From the NCBI GenBank assembly GCA_900316435.1, contig ONCY01000003.1, positions 1 to 41,924 on the forward strand: a stretch of 41,924 bases of DNA, read 5' to 3'. Below the pieces are notes generated by a model, which was given only the letters and a program-made list of their open reading frames with translations, did not search any database and had not been told where the DNA came from. Shown here one piece after another: positions 33,651 through 41,540 of this stretch; position 1 is the stretch's first letter; the number at the start of each line of letters is the position of its first letter. The position numbers and the translations under genes were made by a program. Source of the stretch: an uncultured Eubacteriales bacterium. GTDB taxonomy: Bacteria; Bacillota; Clostridia; Oscillospirales; Acutalibacteraceae.

Positions 33651-33968
33651 TAAAAAGTACCTCAAATTACAAAATTGTATTATTTTATTTCGGAATTAAA
33701 ACCGATTTTTATAGAAATATAAAAAATAGATTTACTGAATGTAAAATTCTTTTCTTTCAATATAATGTTGATAACTCTGTTGAAAGTGTTAAAACGATAT
33801 GGAGCTATAGGCAAATATAGACTGAAATCTGTGCAGAAAACGCGAAATCGCGGTTTTTTGATTCAACTTCCTTATTTTTCTAAAAAGAAAATTCCACATA
33901 AAAATCTACAAATCGTAATATCTGCTTGTCAATAGCCTAAATGAATTATTTGATTACATTTTTGTTTT
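33651..33968. other. AT-rich intergenic region without a gene
   Basis: No credible gene. It holds TGTTGATAA (from about 33767), one mismatch from a DnaA box, followed by a TCTGTTGAAAG stretch that recalls origin-proximal clostridial sequence. It also holds a short CGCG-aaat-CGCG hairpin (33841-33852) flanked by A and T tracts, which could be a weak terminator for spmB on the minus strand. Only one near-box is present, so an origin is not claimed. Confidence 0.4.
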
Positions 33969-34475
33969 TTACAGCAAATCTCTTACCAGAAATGCGCTTA
34001 ATATCATCGCGGTCAAATCGGCGGCGATCGCGGCGATAAGTGTGTGGCGAATTTTTTTGATTCCTACGCTGCCGAAATACATTGTTACGGCGAAAAATGT
34101 TGTTTCGCTTGAGCCCGCAAGCACCGAGGCTACTCTGCCGGCAAAGCTGTCGGGACCGTAATCCTCAAACACAGAAACAAGCAGAGCCGTAGAGCCGCTT
34201 CCCGAAACGGGGCGCAGCATTGCCATCGGCACCACCTCCTTCGGAAACCCGACGGCGTTTGCAGCAGGGGATAGGACAGCGCAGATCACGTCGATGGCTC
34301 CGCTTGAACGCAAAAGGCTTACCGCAAAAATCAGCCCTAAAATAGTAGGAGCTATGCCGTAAAGCGTTGAAACGCCCTCTTTTGCGCCCGCGATAAACGC
34401 GTCAAATACGGGCACGCGCCGCACAAGACCGAAAAGAACAATAATTGCCGCGAATGCGGGCATGATAAATTCCAT
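33969..34475 (-). CDS. spmB: Spore maturation protein B
   Basis: A 168-residue membrane protein of the Gate/nucleoside-recognition family. RPVSGSGSTALL and GSSETTFFAVTMYFG are the SpmB signatures. With SpmA it is needed for normal spore-core dehydration in Bacillus. Spm genes mark an endospore-forming lineage. The start is 5 nt after the spmA stop, and AAGGTGA in the spmA end serves as SD. Confidence 0.95.
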   Translation of the reverse strand: MEFIMPAFAAIIVLFGLVRRVPVFDAFIAGAKEGVSTLYGIAPTILGLIFAVSLLRSSGAIDVICAVLSPAANAVGFPKEVVPMAMLRPVSGSGSTALLVSVFEDYGPDSFAGRVASVLAGSSETTFFAVTMYFGSVGIKKIRHTLIAAIAADLTAMILSAFLVRDLL

Positions 34476-34479
34476 ATGG

Positions 34480-35064
34480 TCACCTTGAAATCCTGTTTCC
34501 TGTTATTGAGATAATCAGCGCCACTGTCAGCGCGCACGCCGAGCTTATCCACACGGGTACAAGAATCTCAAACGGCGCGGAGCTGCCGTAGGTTGAGCGA
34601 AGTACTCCGAGAGTTGTCGGCATAAGCTGCAGCGAAGCGGTGTTCATCACCACAAAAACTACCATCTCGTCACTTGCCATTTCGCTTCTTCCGTTCAGCT
34701 TATGAAGCTCCTTCATCGCCTTTAGCCCGAGCGGCGTGGCGGTGTTGCCAAGCCCCAGAAGGTTTGCGCTGATGTTCATTGAAATGGCCTCAAACGCGGT
34801 GCTGTTTTTATCGAGCTTCGGAAACAGCGGCCGCAGTAGCGGAGCAAAAAGCCGCGCAGCAAGCGCGTTCAGTCTGCTGCGCTCGGCTATCTTCATCAGT
34901 CCCGACCAAAGACAGATTATTCCCGCAAGGGTGAGGAGGAGCTGTATTGCGTCGGCGGCGCTGTCGACAAAGGCGGTCGACAAATTCTGTGTATTTCCGA
35001 GAGCAACCGAGCAAATGACGCTGATTAGGATAAGAAAGCTCCAAATATAGTTAAGCAGATGCAT
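34480..35064 (-). CDS. spmA: Spore maturation protein A
   Basis: A 194-residue membrane protein. LLNYIWSFLIL at the start and NISANLLGLGNTATPLGLKAM and MVVFVVMNTASLQLMPTT are SpmA hallmarks. B. subtilis SpmA is 196 residues, supporting the ATG at 35064 rather than the much longer upstream frame. Its SD (GAGG) is only 2 nt from the ATG, so the exact first codon is uncertain. It is divergent from the AbrB-type regulator gene at 35162, with a shared 97-nt control region. No sporulation-sigma promoter was assigned. Confidence 0.93.
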   Translation of the reverse strand: MHLLNYIWSFLILISVICSVALGNTQNLSTAFVDSAADAIQLLLTLAGIICLWSGLMKIAERSRLNALAARLFAPLLRPLFPKLDKNSTAFEAISMNISANLLGLGNTATPLGLKAMKELHKLNGRSEMASDEMVVFVVMNTASLQLMPTTLGVLRSTYGSSAPFEILVPVWISSACALTVALIISITGNRISR

Positions 35065-35099
35065 CACCTCGTGTTTTTTGCGCAACTTTTCGGAATTTA

Positions 35100-35128
35100 T
35101 TGACAAATTAACCATTAAATGGTAAAAT
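35100..35128 (+). promoter_or_regulatory. AbrB-type gene promoter with palindrome in the spacer
   Basis: TTGACA (35100-35105), a 17-nt spacer and TAAAAT (35123-35128). ACCATT-a-AATGGT (35111-35123) is a 6+6 bp palindrome lying in the spacer, a candidate operator, possibly for the AbrB-type product itself. Confidence 0.8.
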
Positions 35129-35161
35129 AGTGTTAGATTTTGACGAAATGGAGTGTTTCCC

Positions 35162-35401
35162 ATGATTTATACTAATTTCAGAGAAATTGACAAGGCGGGC
35201 AGAATCGTTATTTCAAAGGATATCCGCCGTCACCTTAACATTCAGGCAGGCGATATTTTACAGATCAACGCCGACGATGAATGCATTACAATCCGCAAGG
35301 CTGAGCCAAAGTGCGTATTTTGCAACAATCCCGAGGATTTGACCGCGTTTAAGGATAAGTATGTCTGTGAAAGCTGCCTTGAAAGCCTTAAAGCCGACTG
35401 A
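35162..35401 (+). CDS. AbrB/SpoVT-type regulator with C-terminal CxxC motifs
   Basis: This 79-residue protein has an N-terminal SpoVT/AbrB swapped-hairpin DNA-binding domain (REIDKAGRIVISKDIRRHL and LQINADDECITIRK, residues about 5-50). A short tail carries two Cys pairs, CVFCNN and CESCLES, that could bind zinc. AbrB proteins control transition-state and sporulation genes; the neighbouring spmA-spmB pair fits. The ATG at 35162 has GGAG 9 nt upstream; the in-frame GTG at 35153 overlaps this region and is rejected. It is followed 34 nt later by the phosphopantetheinyl transferase gene. Confidence 0.92.
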   Translation: MIYTNFREIDKAGRIVISKDIRRHLNIQAGDILQINADDECITIRKAEPKCVFCNNPEDLTAFKDKYVCESCLESLKAD

Positions 35402-35435
35402 ACCTATATAAGTATATTGGAGAGTATGTGGAAAT

Positions 35436-36026
35436 ATGAAGCTGTATCTGGCTAATATAGCCGAAATAACGCCTGAGCATTGGAAGTTAATCTCATCCGC
35501 GCGAGCCGAAAAAGCGCGGCGGTACCGCTTTGCCGACGACCAAAAGCGCTGTGTGGCCGGCGGTCTGCTGATCCGCCGCTTTTTGGGCGACGCCGAGATC
35601 TTTACCGATGGCCTCGGGAAGCCGAGGGCGAAAAACGGCGCCTGCTTTAACCTTTCACACAGCGGCGAATGGGTGGCAATGGCGCTTGACAAATCCGAGG
35701 TGGGCTGCGATATCGAGCGTTTCACGCAGGCTGACGCCTTAAGGCTCGGCAAGGTCGTGTTTACCGAAGCGGAGCTTGACAGCATCAGGAGCGCCGCTGA
35801 CCGTCTTGGGGATTTTTACAGGCTTTGGACAAAAAAAGAAGCCCTGCTCAAATGCATGGGCGAGGGCTTTCACCGCGCCGCAAAAACCGTTGAGGTAATA
35901 AGCGACAGCTTTTGCGATGGCGGCGATGTTTATAATATGAAAACAAAGACGTTTTCCGATTATACAATTTCAGTCTGCGCTAAAAACAGCAGCGCTGATT
36001 TTGAGATCGAATTTGTACAACTTTAA
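35436..36026 (+). CDS. 4'-phosphopantetheinyl transferase, Sfp type
   Basis: A 196-residue enzyme that transfers the phosphopantetheine arm of CoA to a carrier-protein serine. The family motifs are visible: GKPRA, FNLSHSGEW, GCDIERF (Mg-binding Asp and Glu) and FYRLWTKKEALLKCMGEG. At under 200 residues it is shorter than B. subtilis Sfp (224). No NRPS or PKS is in the window; the only carrier protein seen is AcpP. It is probably co-transcribed with the AbrB-type gene. The stop codon TAA lies at the start of the terminator. Confidence 0.93.
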   Translation: MKLYLANIAEITPEHWKLISSARAEKARRYRFADDQKRCVAGGLLIRRFLGDAEIFTDGLGKPRAKNGACFNLSHSGEWVAMALDKSEVGCDIERFTQADALRLGKVVFTEAELDSIRSAADRLGDFYRLWTKKEALLKCMGEGFHRAAKTVEVISDSFCDGGDVYNMKTKTFSDYTISVCAKNSSADFEIEFVQL

Positions 36027-36062
36027 AACGCGCTTCCGACAAATCAGTCGGAGGCGCGTTTT
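36025..36062. terminator. Bidirectional terminator between PPTase and cupin genes
   Basis: A 16-bp stem with one G-U pair (36025-36040 with 36047-36062), a 6-nt loop and A/T tails on both sides separates convergent genes. It begins inside the PPTase stop codon. Confidence 0.92.
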
Positions 36063-36070
36063 CTGCGTAT

Positions 36071-36400
36071 TTATTGTACGGGTACAACAGCAAAGAACAC
36101 AAGGTTTTCCGTGCCGTTGTTTTTCAGGCTGTGGGTATGGCCTTTGGGGCAGTAGTGGCACTGACCTGCCTCAATTCCGACAAGCCTGCCGTCGTCCTCG
36201 ACCGTGCCGCTGCCGCTGAGGATGTATATTATCTCGCTGTCGCCCTCGTGGGTGTGCCTGCCGATTGTTGAGCCGGGTTCAAGCGTGCCGTGGATTATCT
36301 TGTTCATGCCGTCAAAGTGGATTTTAGCAATGAATTCGCCCTCGCCTCCCTTAAAGTTCGGGATTGCTTCGGCCGCTTCGTTTTTTAAATCAAAAATCAT
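36071..36400 (-). CDS. Small cupin-domain protein
   Basis: A 109-residue single cupin. The metal-binding motif GRHTHEGDSEIIYILSG gives two His and one Glu, and the second cupin motif has the fourth ligand in HTHSLKN. Such proteins include sugar epimerases, dioxygenases and ligand-binding regulators; the reaction cannot be assigned. The ATG at 36400 has CGGAGAG 7 nt upstream; the longer frame to 36424 overlaps the GNAT gene. It is 13 nt after the GNAT gene and likely in its transcript. Confidence 0.88.
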   Translation of the reverse strand: MIFDLKNEAAEAIPNFKGGEGEFIAKIHFDGMNKIIHGTLEPGSTIGRHTHEGDSEIIYILSGSGTVEDDGRLVGIEAGQCHYCPKGHTHSLKNNGTENLVFFAVVPVQ

Positions 36401-36413
36401 ATCAAACTCTCCG

Positions 36414-36905
36414 TTATAACTCAATATAATACGGGCAGATATCCTCGTAGCTGCCGTCCTTCATCAAAAAGCCATGCGGAATTGTACCCAGCTGAACAAA
36501 GCCCAGCTTTTCGTACAGGTGACGCGCGGCGGTATTTGTTTTGACAACCGCGTTGAATTGAAGAATTCTGAAACCGTGGAGCCTGCCTTGATTAATACAG
36601 TCCAGAACAAGCTTTTCTCCGATTTTCATGCCGCGTGCCTCGCCGCTTACCGCGTAGCTTGCGTTGCAGATGTGACCGCACCTTCCAACATTGTTTGGGT
36701 GAAGAATGTACAGTCCGAGCAGCCTGCCGCTTTTGGTATCCTCGGCAACTCCGCAGTAGGTCTGGGCGCTGAAAAATTCCGCACCGCTTTCAGCGTCAAG
36801 GCATTCTGTCTGCGGAAATGCGATCCCGTCGAGCACGACCTCGTTCCAGATATCATTCATTCGCTCGATGTCGTTTTTTGTGTATTTTCTTATGGTAATA
36901 TTCAT
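36414..36905 (-). CDS. GNAT-family N-acetyltransferase
   Basis: A 163-residue GNAT protein. The acetyl-CoA-binding region is SGEARGMKIGEKLVLDCI (an R/Q-x-x-G-x-G/A variant), followed by NTAARHLYEKLGFVQLGTIP, the classic C-terminal motif B. The substrate is unknown; similar proteins acetylate phosphinothricin-like or amino acid amines. ATG 36905 has AAGGA 9 nt upstream; the in-frame ATG at 36914 is too close to that SD. Confidence 0.9.
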   Translation of the reverse strand: MNITIRKYTKNDIERMNDIWNEVVLDGIAFPQTECLDAESGAEFFSAQTYCGVAEDTKSGRLLGLYILHPNNVGRCGHICNASYAVSGEARGMKIGEKLVLDCINQGRLHGFRILQFNAVVKTNTAARHLYEKLGFVQLGTIPHGFLMKDGSYEDICPYYIEL

Positions 36906-36986
36906 AAATATCATTCCTTCACTGCCATTTTACCACACTATTTTCAATAATACAAAGCTTTTAGGCAAAATCTTTGAAAAAAACGC

Positions 36987-37015
36987 TTGATATTTTTAAG
37001 TTTATCATATATAAT
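36987..37015 (+). promoter_or_regulatory. metK promoter
   Basis: TTGATA (36987-36992), a 17-nt spacer and TATAAT (37010-37015), placed about 20 nt before the SAM riboswitch. Confidence 0.88.
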
Positions 37016-37035
37016 ACTGTACAGTTGAATACAAC

Positions 37036-37170
37036 CTTATCAAGAGCGACGGAGGGAACAGGCCCTGTGAAGTCCGGCAACCTGCATTGCAAGGTGCTAA
37101 ATCCTGCGGTATTTACCGAAAGATGAGTTATTTTGAGCGCCTTTCGGTTGAAGGGCGCATTTTTATTTTT
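37036..37170 (+). promoter_or_regulatory. SAM-I (S-box) riboswitch controlling metK
   Basis: The aptamer (37036-37127) shows the S-box consensus: CTTATCAAGAG at the 5' arm, GACGGAGGGAAC, GCCCTGTGAAG, CCGGCAACC, AAGGTGCTAAATCC and a closing GAAAGATGAG. An intrinsic terminator follows (stem 37138-37142 region with 37153-37158, then T-rich to 37170). SAM binding is expected to favour the terminator and lower metK expression, so the enzyme product feeds back on its own synthesis. Confidence 0.96.
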
Positions 37171-37191
37171 GAAAAATAAGGAGTTGTTGGT

Positions 37192-38376
37192 ATGGCAAAG
37201 TTTTTCTTTACATCCGAATCAGTGACCGAGGGACATCCCGATAAGGTCTGCGATAAAATTTCAGACGCGGTTCTTGACAGCATTTTAGAGCAGGACAAGA
37301 CCGCGCATGTCGCCTGCGAAACCACCGTTACAACAGGTATGGTTCATATTATGGGCGAAATCAGCACTACAGCGCAGGTCGATATCAGCGCTATCGCCCG
37401 CGGAGTTCTTGACGACATTGGCTACAATGATCCCGACTACGGCTTTGACGCTCAAAGCTGCGCCGTGCTCACATCAATTGACGCCCAGTCAGCCGATATC
37501 GCTATGGGCGTTAACGAAAGCCTTGAGCACAAGGACGGCGAGGACGACGTAAACAACCAAATCGGCGCCGGCGACCAGGGCATGATGTTCGGTTATGCCT
37601 GCAACGAGACGCCCGAGCTTATGCCGCTGCCTATATCGCTTGCTCACCGCCTCGCAAAGCAGCTCACCAAGGTGAGAAAGGACGGCACGCTGAAGTACCT
37701 TCGTCCCGACGGAAAAACCCAGGTCACCGTTGAATATGAGGACGGAAAAGCGGTCAGAGTTGATACCGTTGTTGTTTCCACCCAGCACGATCCCGACGCT
37801 TCTCTTGAGCAGATCAGAGAGGACATGATAAAATATGTTATCAAGCCAGTAATTCCTGCGGAGCTGTTTACAGATACAAAGATTTTCGTAAACCCCACCG
37901 GACGTTTTGTTATCGGCGGCCCCGTTGGCGACGCCGGACTTACGGGAAGAAAGATCATTGTTGACACCTACGGCGGATTCTCGCGCCACGGCGGCGGAGC
38001 TTTCAGCGGCAAGGATCCGACAAAGGTCGACCGCAGCGCAGCTTATTACGCGCGCTATATAGCCAAAAACGTCGTCGCTGCAGGACTTGCGGAAAAGTGC
38101 GAGGTTCAGCTTGCCTACGCTATCGGCGTTGCAAAGCCCGTTTCCATCATGGTAGACGCGTTCGGAACATCAAAATATACAAACGAGCAGCTTGCAGGTG
38201 CGGTTGAAAAGGTGTTCGACTGCCGCCCCAACTCAATTATCAATCAGCTTGAGCTTCAAAAGCCCCAGTATTATAACGTAGCCGCCTACGGCCACCTCGG
38301 CAGAGAAGAGCTCGGCGTTAATTGGGAGCAGACGGATAAAACAGAGGCGTTGCTTGAGGCAATCCGCAACGCGTAA
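37192..38376 (+). CDS. metK: S-adenosylmethionine synthetase
   Basis: A 394-residue enzyme making SAM from methionine and [23 protein letters not shown] at the N-terminus, [15 protein letters not shown] and [19 protein letters not shown] are diagnostic signatures, with the P-loop-like [13 protein letters not shown] holding the triphosphate. Full length for bacterial MetK. SD AAGGAG is 8 nt before the ATG. Regulation is by the SAM-I riboswitch just upstream. Confidence 0.98.
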   Translation: MAKFFFTSESVTEGHPDKVCDKISDAVLDSILEQDKTAHVACETTVTTGMVHIMGEISTTAQVDISAIARGVLDDIGYNDPDYGFDAQSCAVLTSIDAQSADIAMGVNESLEHKDGEDDVNNQIGAGDQGMMFGYACNETPELMPLPISLAHRLAKQLTKVRKDGTLKYLRPDGKTQVTVEYEDGKAVRVDTVVVSTQHDPDASLEQIREDMIKYVIKPVIPAELFTDTKIFVNPTGRFVIGGPVGDAGLTGRKIIVDTYGGFSRHGGGAFSGKDPTKVDRSAAYYARYIAKNVVAAGLAEKCEVQLAYAIGVAKPVSIMVDAFGTSKYTNEQLAGAVEKVFDCRPNSIINQLELQKPQYYNVAAYGHLGREELGVNWEQTDKTEALLEAIRNA

Positions 38377-38401
38377 TTATTTATAATAAATGTGTCGGCT
38401 A

Positions 38402-38429
38402 TTGACAAAACGACAAAACCGCATATAAT
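38402..38429 (+). promoter_or_regulatory. ribU promoter
   Basis: TTGACA (38402-38407), a 16-nt spacer and TATAAT (38424-38429), immediately before the FMN riboswitch. Confidence 0.88.
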
Positions 38430-38439
38430 AGAATAGAAG

Positions 38440-38620
38440 GTTGTCTTCGGGGCGGAGTGAAATTCTCCACCGGTGGTAAAGTCCACGAACAAGCGTAAGC
38501 TTGCCGAGCCTGTGAAATTCAGGCACCGACGGTTACAGTCCGGATGAAAGAAGGCGCGCTTTGGCTTTTGCCCTAATATGCGTTATTGCCCCGTTGTATT
38601 CAGGTACAGCGGGGCTTTCT
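38440..38620 (+). promoter_or_regulatory. FMN riboswitch (RFN element) controlling ribU
   Basis: The aptamer (38440-38554) has the RFN consensus blocks TCTTCGGGGC, GAAATTCTCCACCGG, GGTAAAGTCCACGA, GAGCCTGTGAAATTCAGG, CCGACGGTTACAGTCCGG and GATGAAAGAAGG. The expression platform is a terminator with an 11-bp stem (38588-38598 with 38605-38615, one G-U) and a T-rich tail. FMN should switch off the riboflavin importer. Confidence 0.97.
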
Positions 38621-38659
38621 TCGATTCAGCCTTTAAAATATATTAAAGGAGTTGTTTGC

Positions 38660-39331
38660 ATGACAACAAAACAAAACAGCGGCATAAAAATGCTTGCTAT
38701 TATGGCAATGCTAACCGCGCTGGCTGTCGCGGCGGATTTTTTTCTTCGCATACCCAACATCGGCGGTTTTCTTACCTACGAGCCTAAGGATGTGATCATC
38801 ACAATCGGAGCTTTTATCTACAATCCGATCGCCGGCTTGGCAATGGCGCTTGTCGTCTGCCTGATTGAAATGGTTACGGTAAGCTCAACGGGATTTATAG
38901 GTTTTTTGATGAATTTCCTTGCTTCCGCGATGTTTGTGGGCGTGGCTTCCGTAATTTATTATCGCAAAAAGACCATCCTGCGCGCAGTGCTCGGCTTGGT
39001 TGCCGGAAGTGTTTCGATGATTGCGATAATGCTGCTTTGGAACTACATTATGACGCCGATTTACATGGGCGTTCCGCGCCAAATGGTGGTCGATATGATC
39101 CCTACGCTTCTGCTGCCCTTTAACGCTATCAAGGCAGGGCTCAACGCGGCGCTGGTAATGCTGATTTACAAGGGTGTTGTTACTGCGCTTCGCAAGTCAA
39201 AGCTGATTCCCGCACGCGAGAGCTACAATAGTGAAAATAAGCGCATGAATACGATCATAACGGTAGTTATTTCGCTGTTTGCGGTGGCTACGCTCTTTAT
39301 CGTGCTCTTGATTTTTGCTAAAGTTATCTGA
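38660..39331 (+). CDS. ribU: Riboflavin ECF transporter S component
   Basis: A 223-residue protein with about six TM helices: the substrate-binding subunit of an energy-coupling-factor importer. GGFLTYEPKDVIITIGAFIYNP in the second and third helices is typical of RibU. The FMN riboswitch upstream supports riboflavin as substrate. The EcfA/A'/T module is not in the window, so it must be shared (group II ECF). ATG 38660 has AAAGGAG upstream; the longer frame enters the riboswitch and is rejected. Confidence 0.94.
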   Translation: MTTKQNSGIKMLAIMAMLTALAVAADFFLRIPNIGGFLTYEPKDVIITIGAFIYNPIAGLAMALVVCLIEMVTVSSTGFIGFLMNFLASAMFVGVASVIYYRKKTILRAVLGLVAGSVSMIAIMLLWNYIMTPIYMGVPRQMVVDMIPTLLLPFNAIKAGLNAALVMLIYKGVVTALRKSKLIPARESYNSENKRMNTIITVVISLFAVATLFIVLLIFAKVI

Positions 39332-39336
39332 TCGGC

Positions 39337-39364
39337 TTGACAAAACACGACAGAGTGATATAAT
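39337..39364 (+). promoter_or_regulatory. folT promoter
   Basis: TTGACA (39337-39342), a 16-nt spacer and TATAAT (39359-39364), 5 nt after the ribU stop. The layout is nearly the same as at ribU. Confidence 0.87.
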
Positions 39365-39377
39365 AGTCATGAAAAAT

Positions 39378-39524
39378 AACAGAGTAGAAGCTGACGCGTG
39401 AAGTGTTTTGCGGACGGGGAGTTGCCGCAAAAACGAAGGGAAAAGCCTGCGATGTCGGTTTCGCATCCCGCTGTAACTTTGAAGAGCTTTTTAAGGCGGG
39501 CGTTTGCCCGCCTTTTGTTTTTTC
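39378..39524 (+). promoter_or_regulatory. THF (folate) riboswitch controlling folT
   Basis: The segment 39378-39477 matches the THF-I riboswitch layout: AGAGTAGA, GCGTGAAGTG, a hairpin (GCGG/CCGC) capped by ACGGGGAGTTG, ACGAAG, and the 3' strand GCATCCCGCTGT that closes the long pseudoknotted fold. A strong terminator follows (stem 39493-39501 with 39506-39514, loop gttt, T-rich to 39524). Tetrahydrofolate binding should terminate the folate-importer mRNA. The family call is by consensus recall, supported by the downstream folT. Confidence 0.88.
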
Positions 39525-39553
39525 AAAGCCAAGGCACTTTTCGGAGGGGTTAG

Positions 39554-40126
39554 ATGGTACCTGTAAATATGTTGAGAAATTCTCTTAGAGAATTAAAAAG
39601 TCTGCAATCGCTGGTAATGATTGCCATGTTGCTCGCGCTGCGCGTAGTTTTGGGCATGTTTGCCAACACTACGCTTCCCATTTTCGGCAACGCCGTTAAA
39701 ATCAGCGGCTCATTTTTGCCGATTGCAATCGCGGGCGCGATGTTTGGCCCTTTGCCTGCTATGCTGATTGGGGCGCTGGGCGATATCATTTCATTTTTGA
39801 TAGTGCCCACAGGCGCGTATTTTCCGGGATTTACAATAAGCGGCGCTTTGACAGGATTGATTTACGGCTTCGCGCTTTACAAAAATCAAATCACTATTCC
39901 GCGCGTGGTGATCGCGTGGGTAATAAACACGCTTGTTGTCGAAACGTTTTTGGCTGCCTACTGGCTGTTTTTGCTGTACAGCGCAAGCGTGGGAAAGTCG
40001 TATAACGCGTGGCTGCTTTCGCGCGTTATCAGTCAGGCTGTTAAATGTGTGCCCGAAATAATGATTATCTTCGGCGCCGGCAAGCTGATTTGCGCCGCCG
40101 AAAAGTCGCTTGGAAGAAAATACTAA
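39554..40126 (+). CDS. folT: Folate ECF transporter S component
   Basis: A 190-residue protein with about five or six TM helices. MIAMLLALRVVLGMF, the ISGSFLPIAIAGAMFGP segment and PTGAYFPGFTISGALTGLIYG are FolT-type S-component features. It binds folate and docks on a shared ECF module. The upstream THF riboswitch supports the substrate. SD GGAGGGG is 4 nt before the ATG. The terminator for the whole riboswitch region follows it. Confidence 0.93.
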   Translation: MVPVNMLRNSLRELKSLQSLVMIAMLLALRVVLGMFANTTLPIFGNAVKISGSFLPIAIAGAMFGPLPAMLIGALGDIISFLIVPTGAYFPGFTISGALTGLIYGFALYKNQITIPRVVIAWVINTLVVETFLAAYWLFLLYSASVGKSYNAWLLSRVISQAVKCVPEIMIIFGAGKLICAAEKSLGRKY

Positions 40127-40139
40127 AATACGAAACAAA

Positions 40140-40176
40140 AACATACCGCCCGCGTTTTTATGACGGGCGGTATGTT
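40140..40176. terminator. Bidirectional terminator between folT and mrp
   Basis: A 13-bp perfect stem (40140-40152 with 40164-40176) with an 11-nt loop and A/T flanks lies between convergent genes. Confidence 0.93.
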
Positions 40177-40201
40177 TATTTTGTGTTATCGGTTGATTGT
40201 A

Positions 40202-41002
40202 TCAGTTTTCAAAAAATCCGTCAAGATAGCTGCCCTCGAACATCTCAACCTTGCCTGCGTCTACCTTAGCTGCGAGGTCGGGGTCGATGGGGAGCTTTGC
40301 AAGAACCTTTGTGTTATACTTAGCCGCAATCTCGTCGATATGGCTGTCACCAAATACGCTGTGGCGCTTGCCGCAGTCGGGGCACTCAAAATAGCTCATG
40401 TTTTCAACAAGTCCTAAAACGGGAACCTTCATCATATCAGCCATTTTGACCGCCTTTTCAACGATCATGCCGACCAGCTCCTGGGGAGAGGCGACAACTA
40501 TAATGCCGTCAAGCGGAATGCTCTGGAAAACGGTCAGCGGAATGTCGCCGGTTCCTGGAGGCATATCTACAAACATGTAGTCGATGTCGTTCCAAAGCAC
40601 GTCAGACCAGAACTGCTTTACCGTGCCCGTGATCATCGGCGCGCGCCACACGACGGGGTCGGTGTCGTTTTTTAGCAGCAGGTTTACGGACATGATGTCA
40701 ATGCCTGTTTCGGTGCGCACGGGCAGAATGCCGAGCTCGTTGCCGACCGCCTTTTTGGTAATACCGAACGACTTGGGAATCGACGGGCCCGTTATGTCCG
40801 CGTCGAGGATAGCGGTGTGAAAGCCCCTGCGGTTTGATTCTACCGCCAGCATCGAGGTGACAAGGCTTTTGCCTACGCCGCCCTTGCCCGATACAACGCC
40901 TATAACGTGGCGCACTGTGCTGAAATCATTTAGCTTTTCGTGTAAATCGTTTTCGCCGCCGCAGTTGCTGCTGCATGAGGCGCAATCGTGATTACATCCC
41001 AT
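40202..41002 (-). CDS. Mrp/NBP35-family P-loop ATPase (Fe-S carrier)
   Basis: This 266-residue protein has an N-terminal Cys cluster (CNHDCASCSSNC, residues 3-14), the deviant Walker A GKGGVGKS (about 40-47), LDADITGPS and VDMPPGTGD. A CxxC (ECPDCGK, about residue 209) is the Fe-S-binding pair used for cluster transfer. It belongs to the ApbC/Mrp family that loads Fe-S clusters into apoproteins. The ATG at 41002 has GAGG 9 nt upstream; an in-frame ATG at 41020 lacks an SD. Its promoter overlaps the end of the YolD-like gene. Confidence 0.93.
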   Translation of the reverse strand: MGCNHDCASCSSNCGGENDLHEKLNDFSTVRHVIGVVSGKGGVGKSLVTSMLAVESNRRGFHTAILDADITGPSIPKSFGITKKAVGNELGILPVRTETGIDIMSVNLLLKNDTDPVVWRAPMITGTVKQFWSDVLWNDIDYMFVDMPPGTGDIPLTVFQSIPLDGIIVVASPQELVGMIVEKAVKMADMMKVPVLGLVENMSYFECPDCGKRHSVFGDSHIDEIAAKYNTKVLAKLPIDPDLAAKVDAGKVEMFEGSYLDGFFEN

Positions 41003-41035
41003 TTTTGTAACCTCTTTCATAATATATTACTAAGT

Positions 41036-41064
41036 AGTATATCACGAAAGCTATCTGATATCAA
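41036..41064 (-). promoter_or_regulatory. mrp promoter overlapping the yolD-like stop
   Basis: On the minus strand TTGATA (41059-41064), a 17-nt spacer and TATACT (41036-41041). The -35 lies inside the last codons of the YolD-like gene. Confidence 0.75.
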
Positions 41065-41449
41065 GGGCAAAAATTTCATCTATCGGCACGACGGTCTTGT
41101 CGGTAAAAATCACCTCGCGCAAAACGGCGTCAACGCGGCGCACCTCGCCTTCTTTTTTTATGAGCACTCCGCCGCTTTTGCTGCTGTCGGGCACAAAGTA
41201 AGTCAGGCGCACGCAAAGGCGTTCGCGTGATGAGAGCAGAATATTAAGATTTTCGTTTATTATCTGAGCGTCCTCGTCGCAGACAGCCGGGCGCGAGCCG
41301 GTAAAGCGAGCTTCCTCGCCGATCTGCTCGTCAAACCCCGTAAGCGCCGCAAAGGGCGCAAACTGCGCCGCACGCTCATATAAAGGCATCTTGTGCTTCA
41401 GGTTTGACTTAGGAGGAGTTAGATTTATTATATCGTTGTAATTTGACAT
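41051..41449 (-). CDS. YolD-like protein, Y-family polymerase partner
   Basis: A 132-residue protein. YNDIINLTPPKS at the start and MPLYERAAQFAPFAALTGFDEQI are the hallmark of the clostridial YolD-like/UmuD-position family, usually encoded next to a UmuC/DinB-type polymerase, as here. The C-terminal part is beta-rich (VPIDEIFALDI). The role may be to regulate translesion synthesis. No SD is visible before the ATG; the sequence there is a GC-rich palindrome and a T/A tract. The normal tight spacing to the polymerase gene is broken by a repeat-containing 154-nt gap. Confidence 0.85.
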   Translation of the reverse strand: MSNYNDIINLTPPKSNLKHKMPLYERAAQFAPFAALTGFDEQIGEEARFTGSRPAVCDEDAQIINENLNILLSSRERLCVRLTYFVPDSSKSGGVLIKKEGEVRRVDAVLREVIFTDKTVVPIDEIFALDIR

Positions 41450-41466
41450 TTTTTTGAGAGTGGAGA

Positions 41467-41481
41467 GTCGCGTGACGCGAC
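41467..41481. repeat. Perfect GC-rich palindrome upstream of the YolD-like gene
   Basis: GTCGCGT-g-ACGCGAC is a 7+1+7 inverted repeat with the same architecture as the GCAACGT-g-ACGTTGC palindrome of the nearby repeat element. It could be an operator, an mRNA hairpin or part of the same inserted element. Confidence 0.7.
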
Positions 41482-41540
41482 GGACACGACGCGAATTATA
41501 CGTTTGTGATACAGATGTCTGATGTTCCCGCGAGAAATGA

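Noticed and set aside
36474..36950. 158-codon plus-strand frame
   Set aside because: Opposite strand of the GNAT gene and its promoter region; GNAT motifs are clear on the minus strand.
38561..38659. N-terminal extension of ribU into the riboswitch platform
   Set aside because: It would translate the FMN terminator hairpin; the ATG at 38660 has a proper SD.
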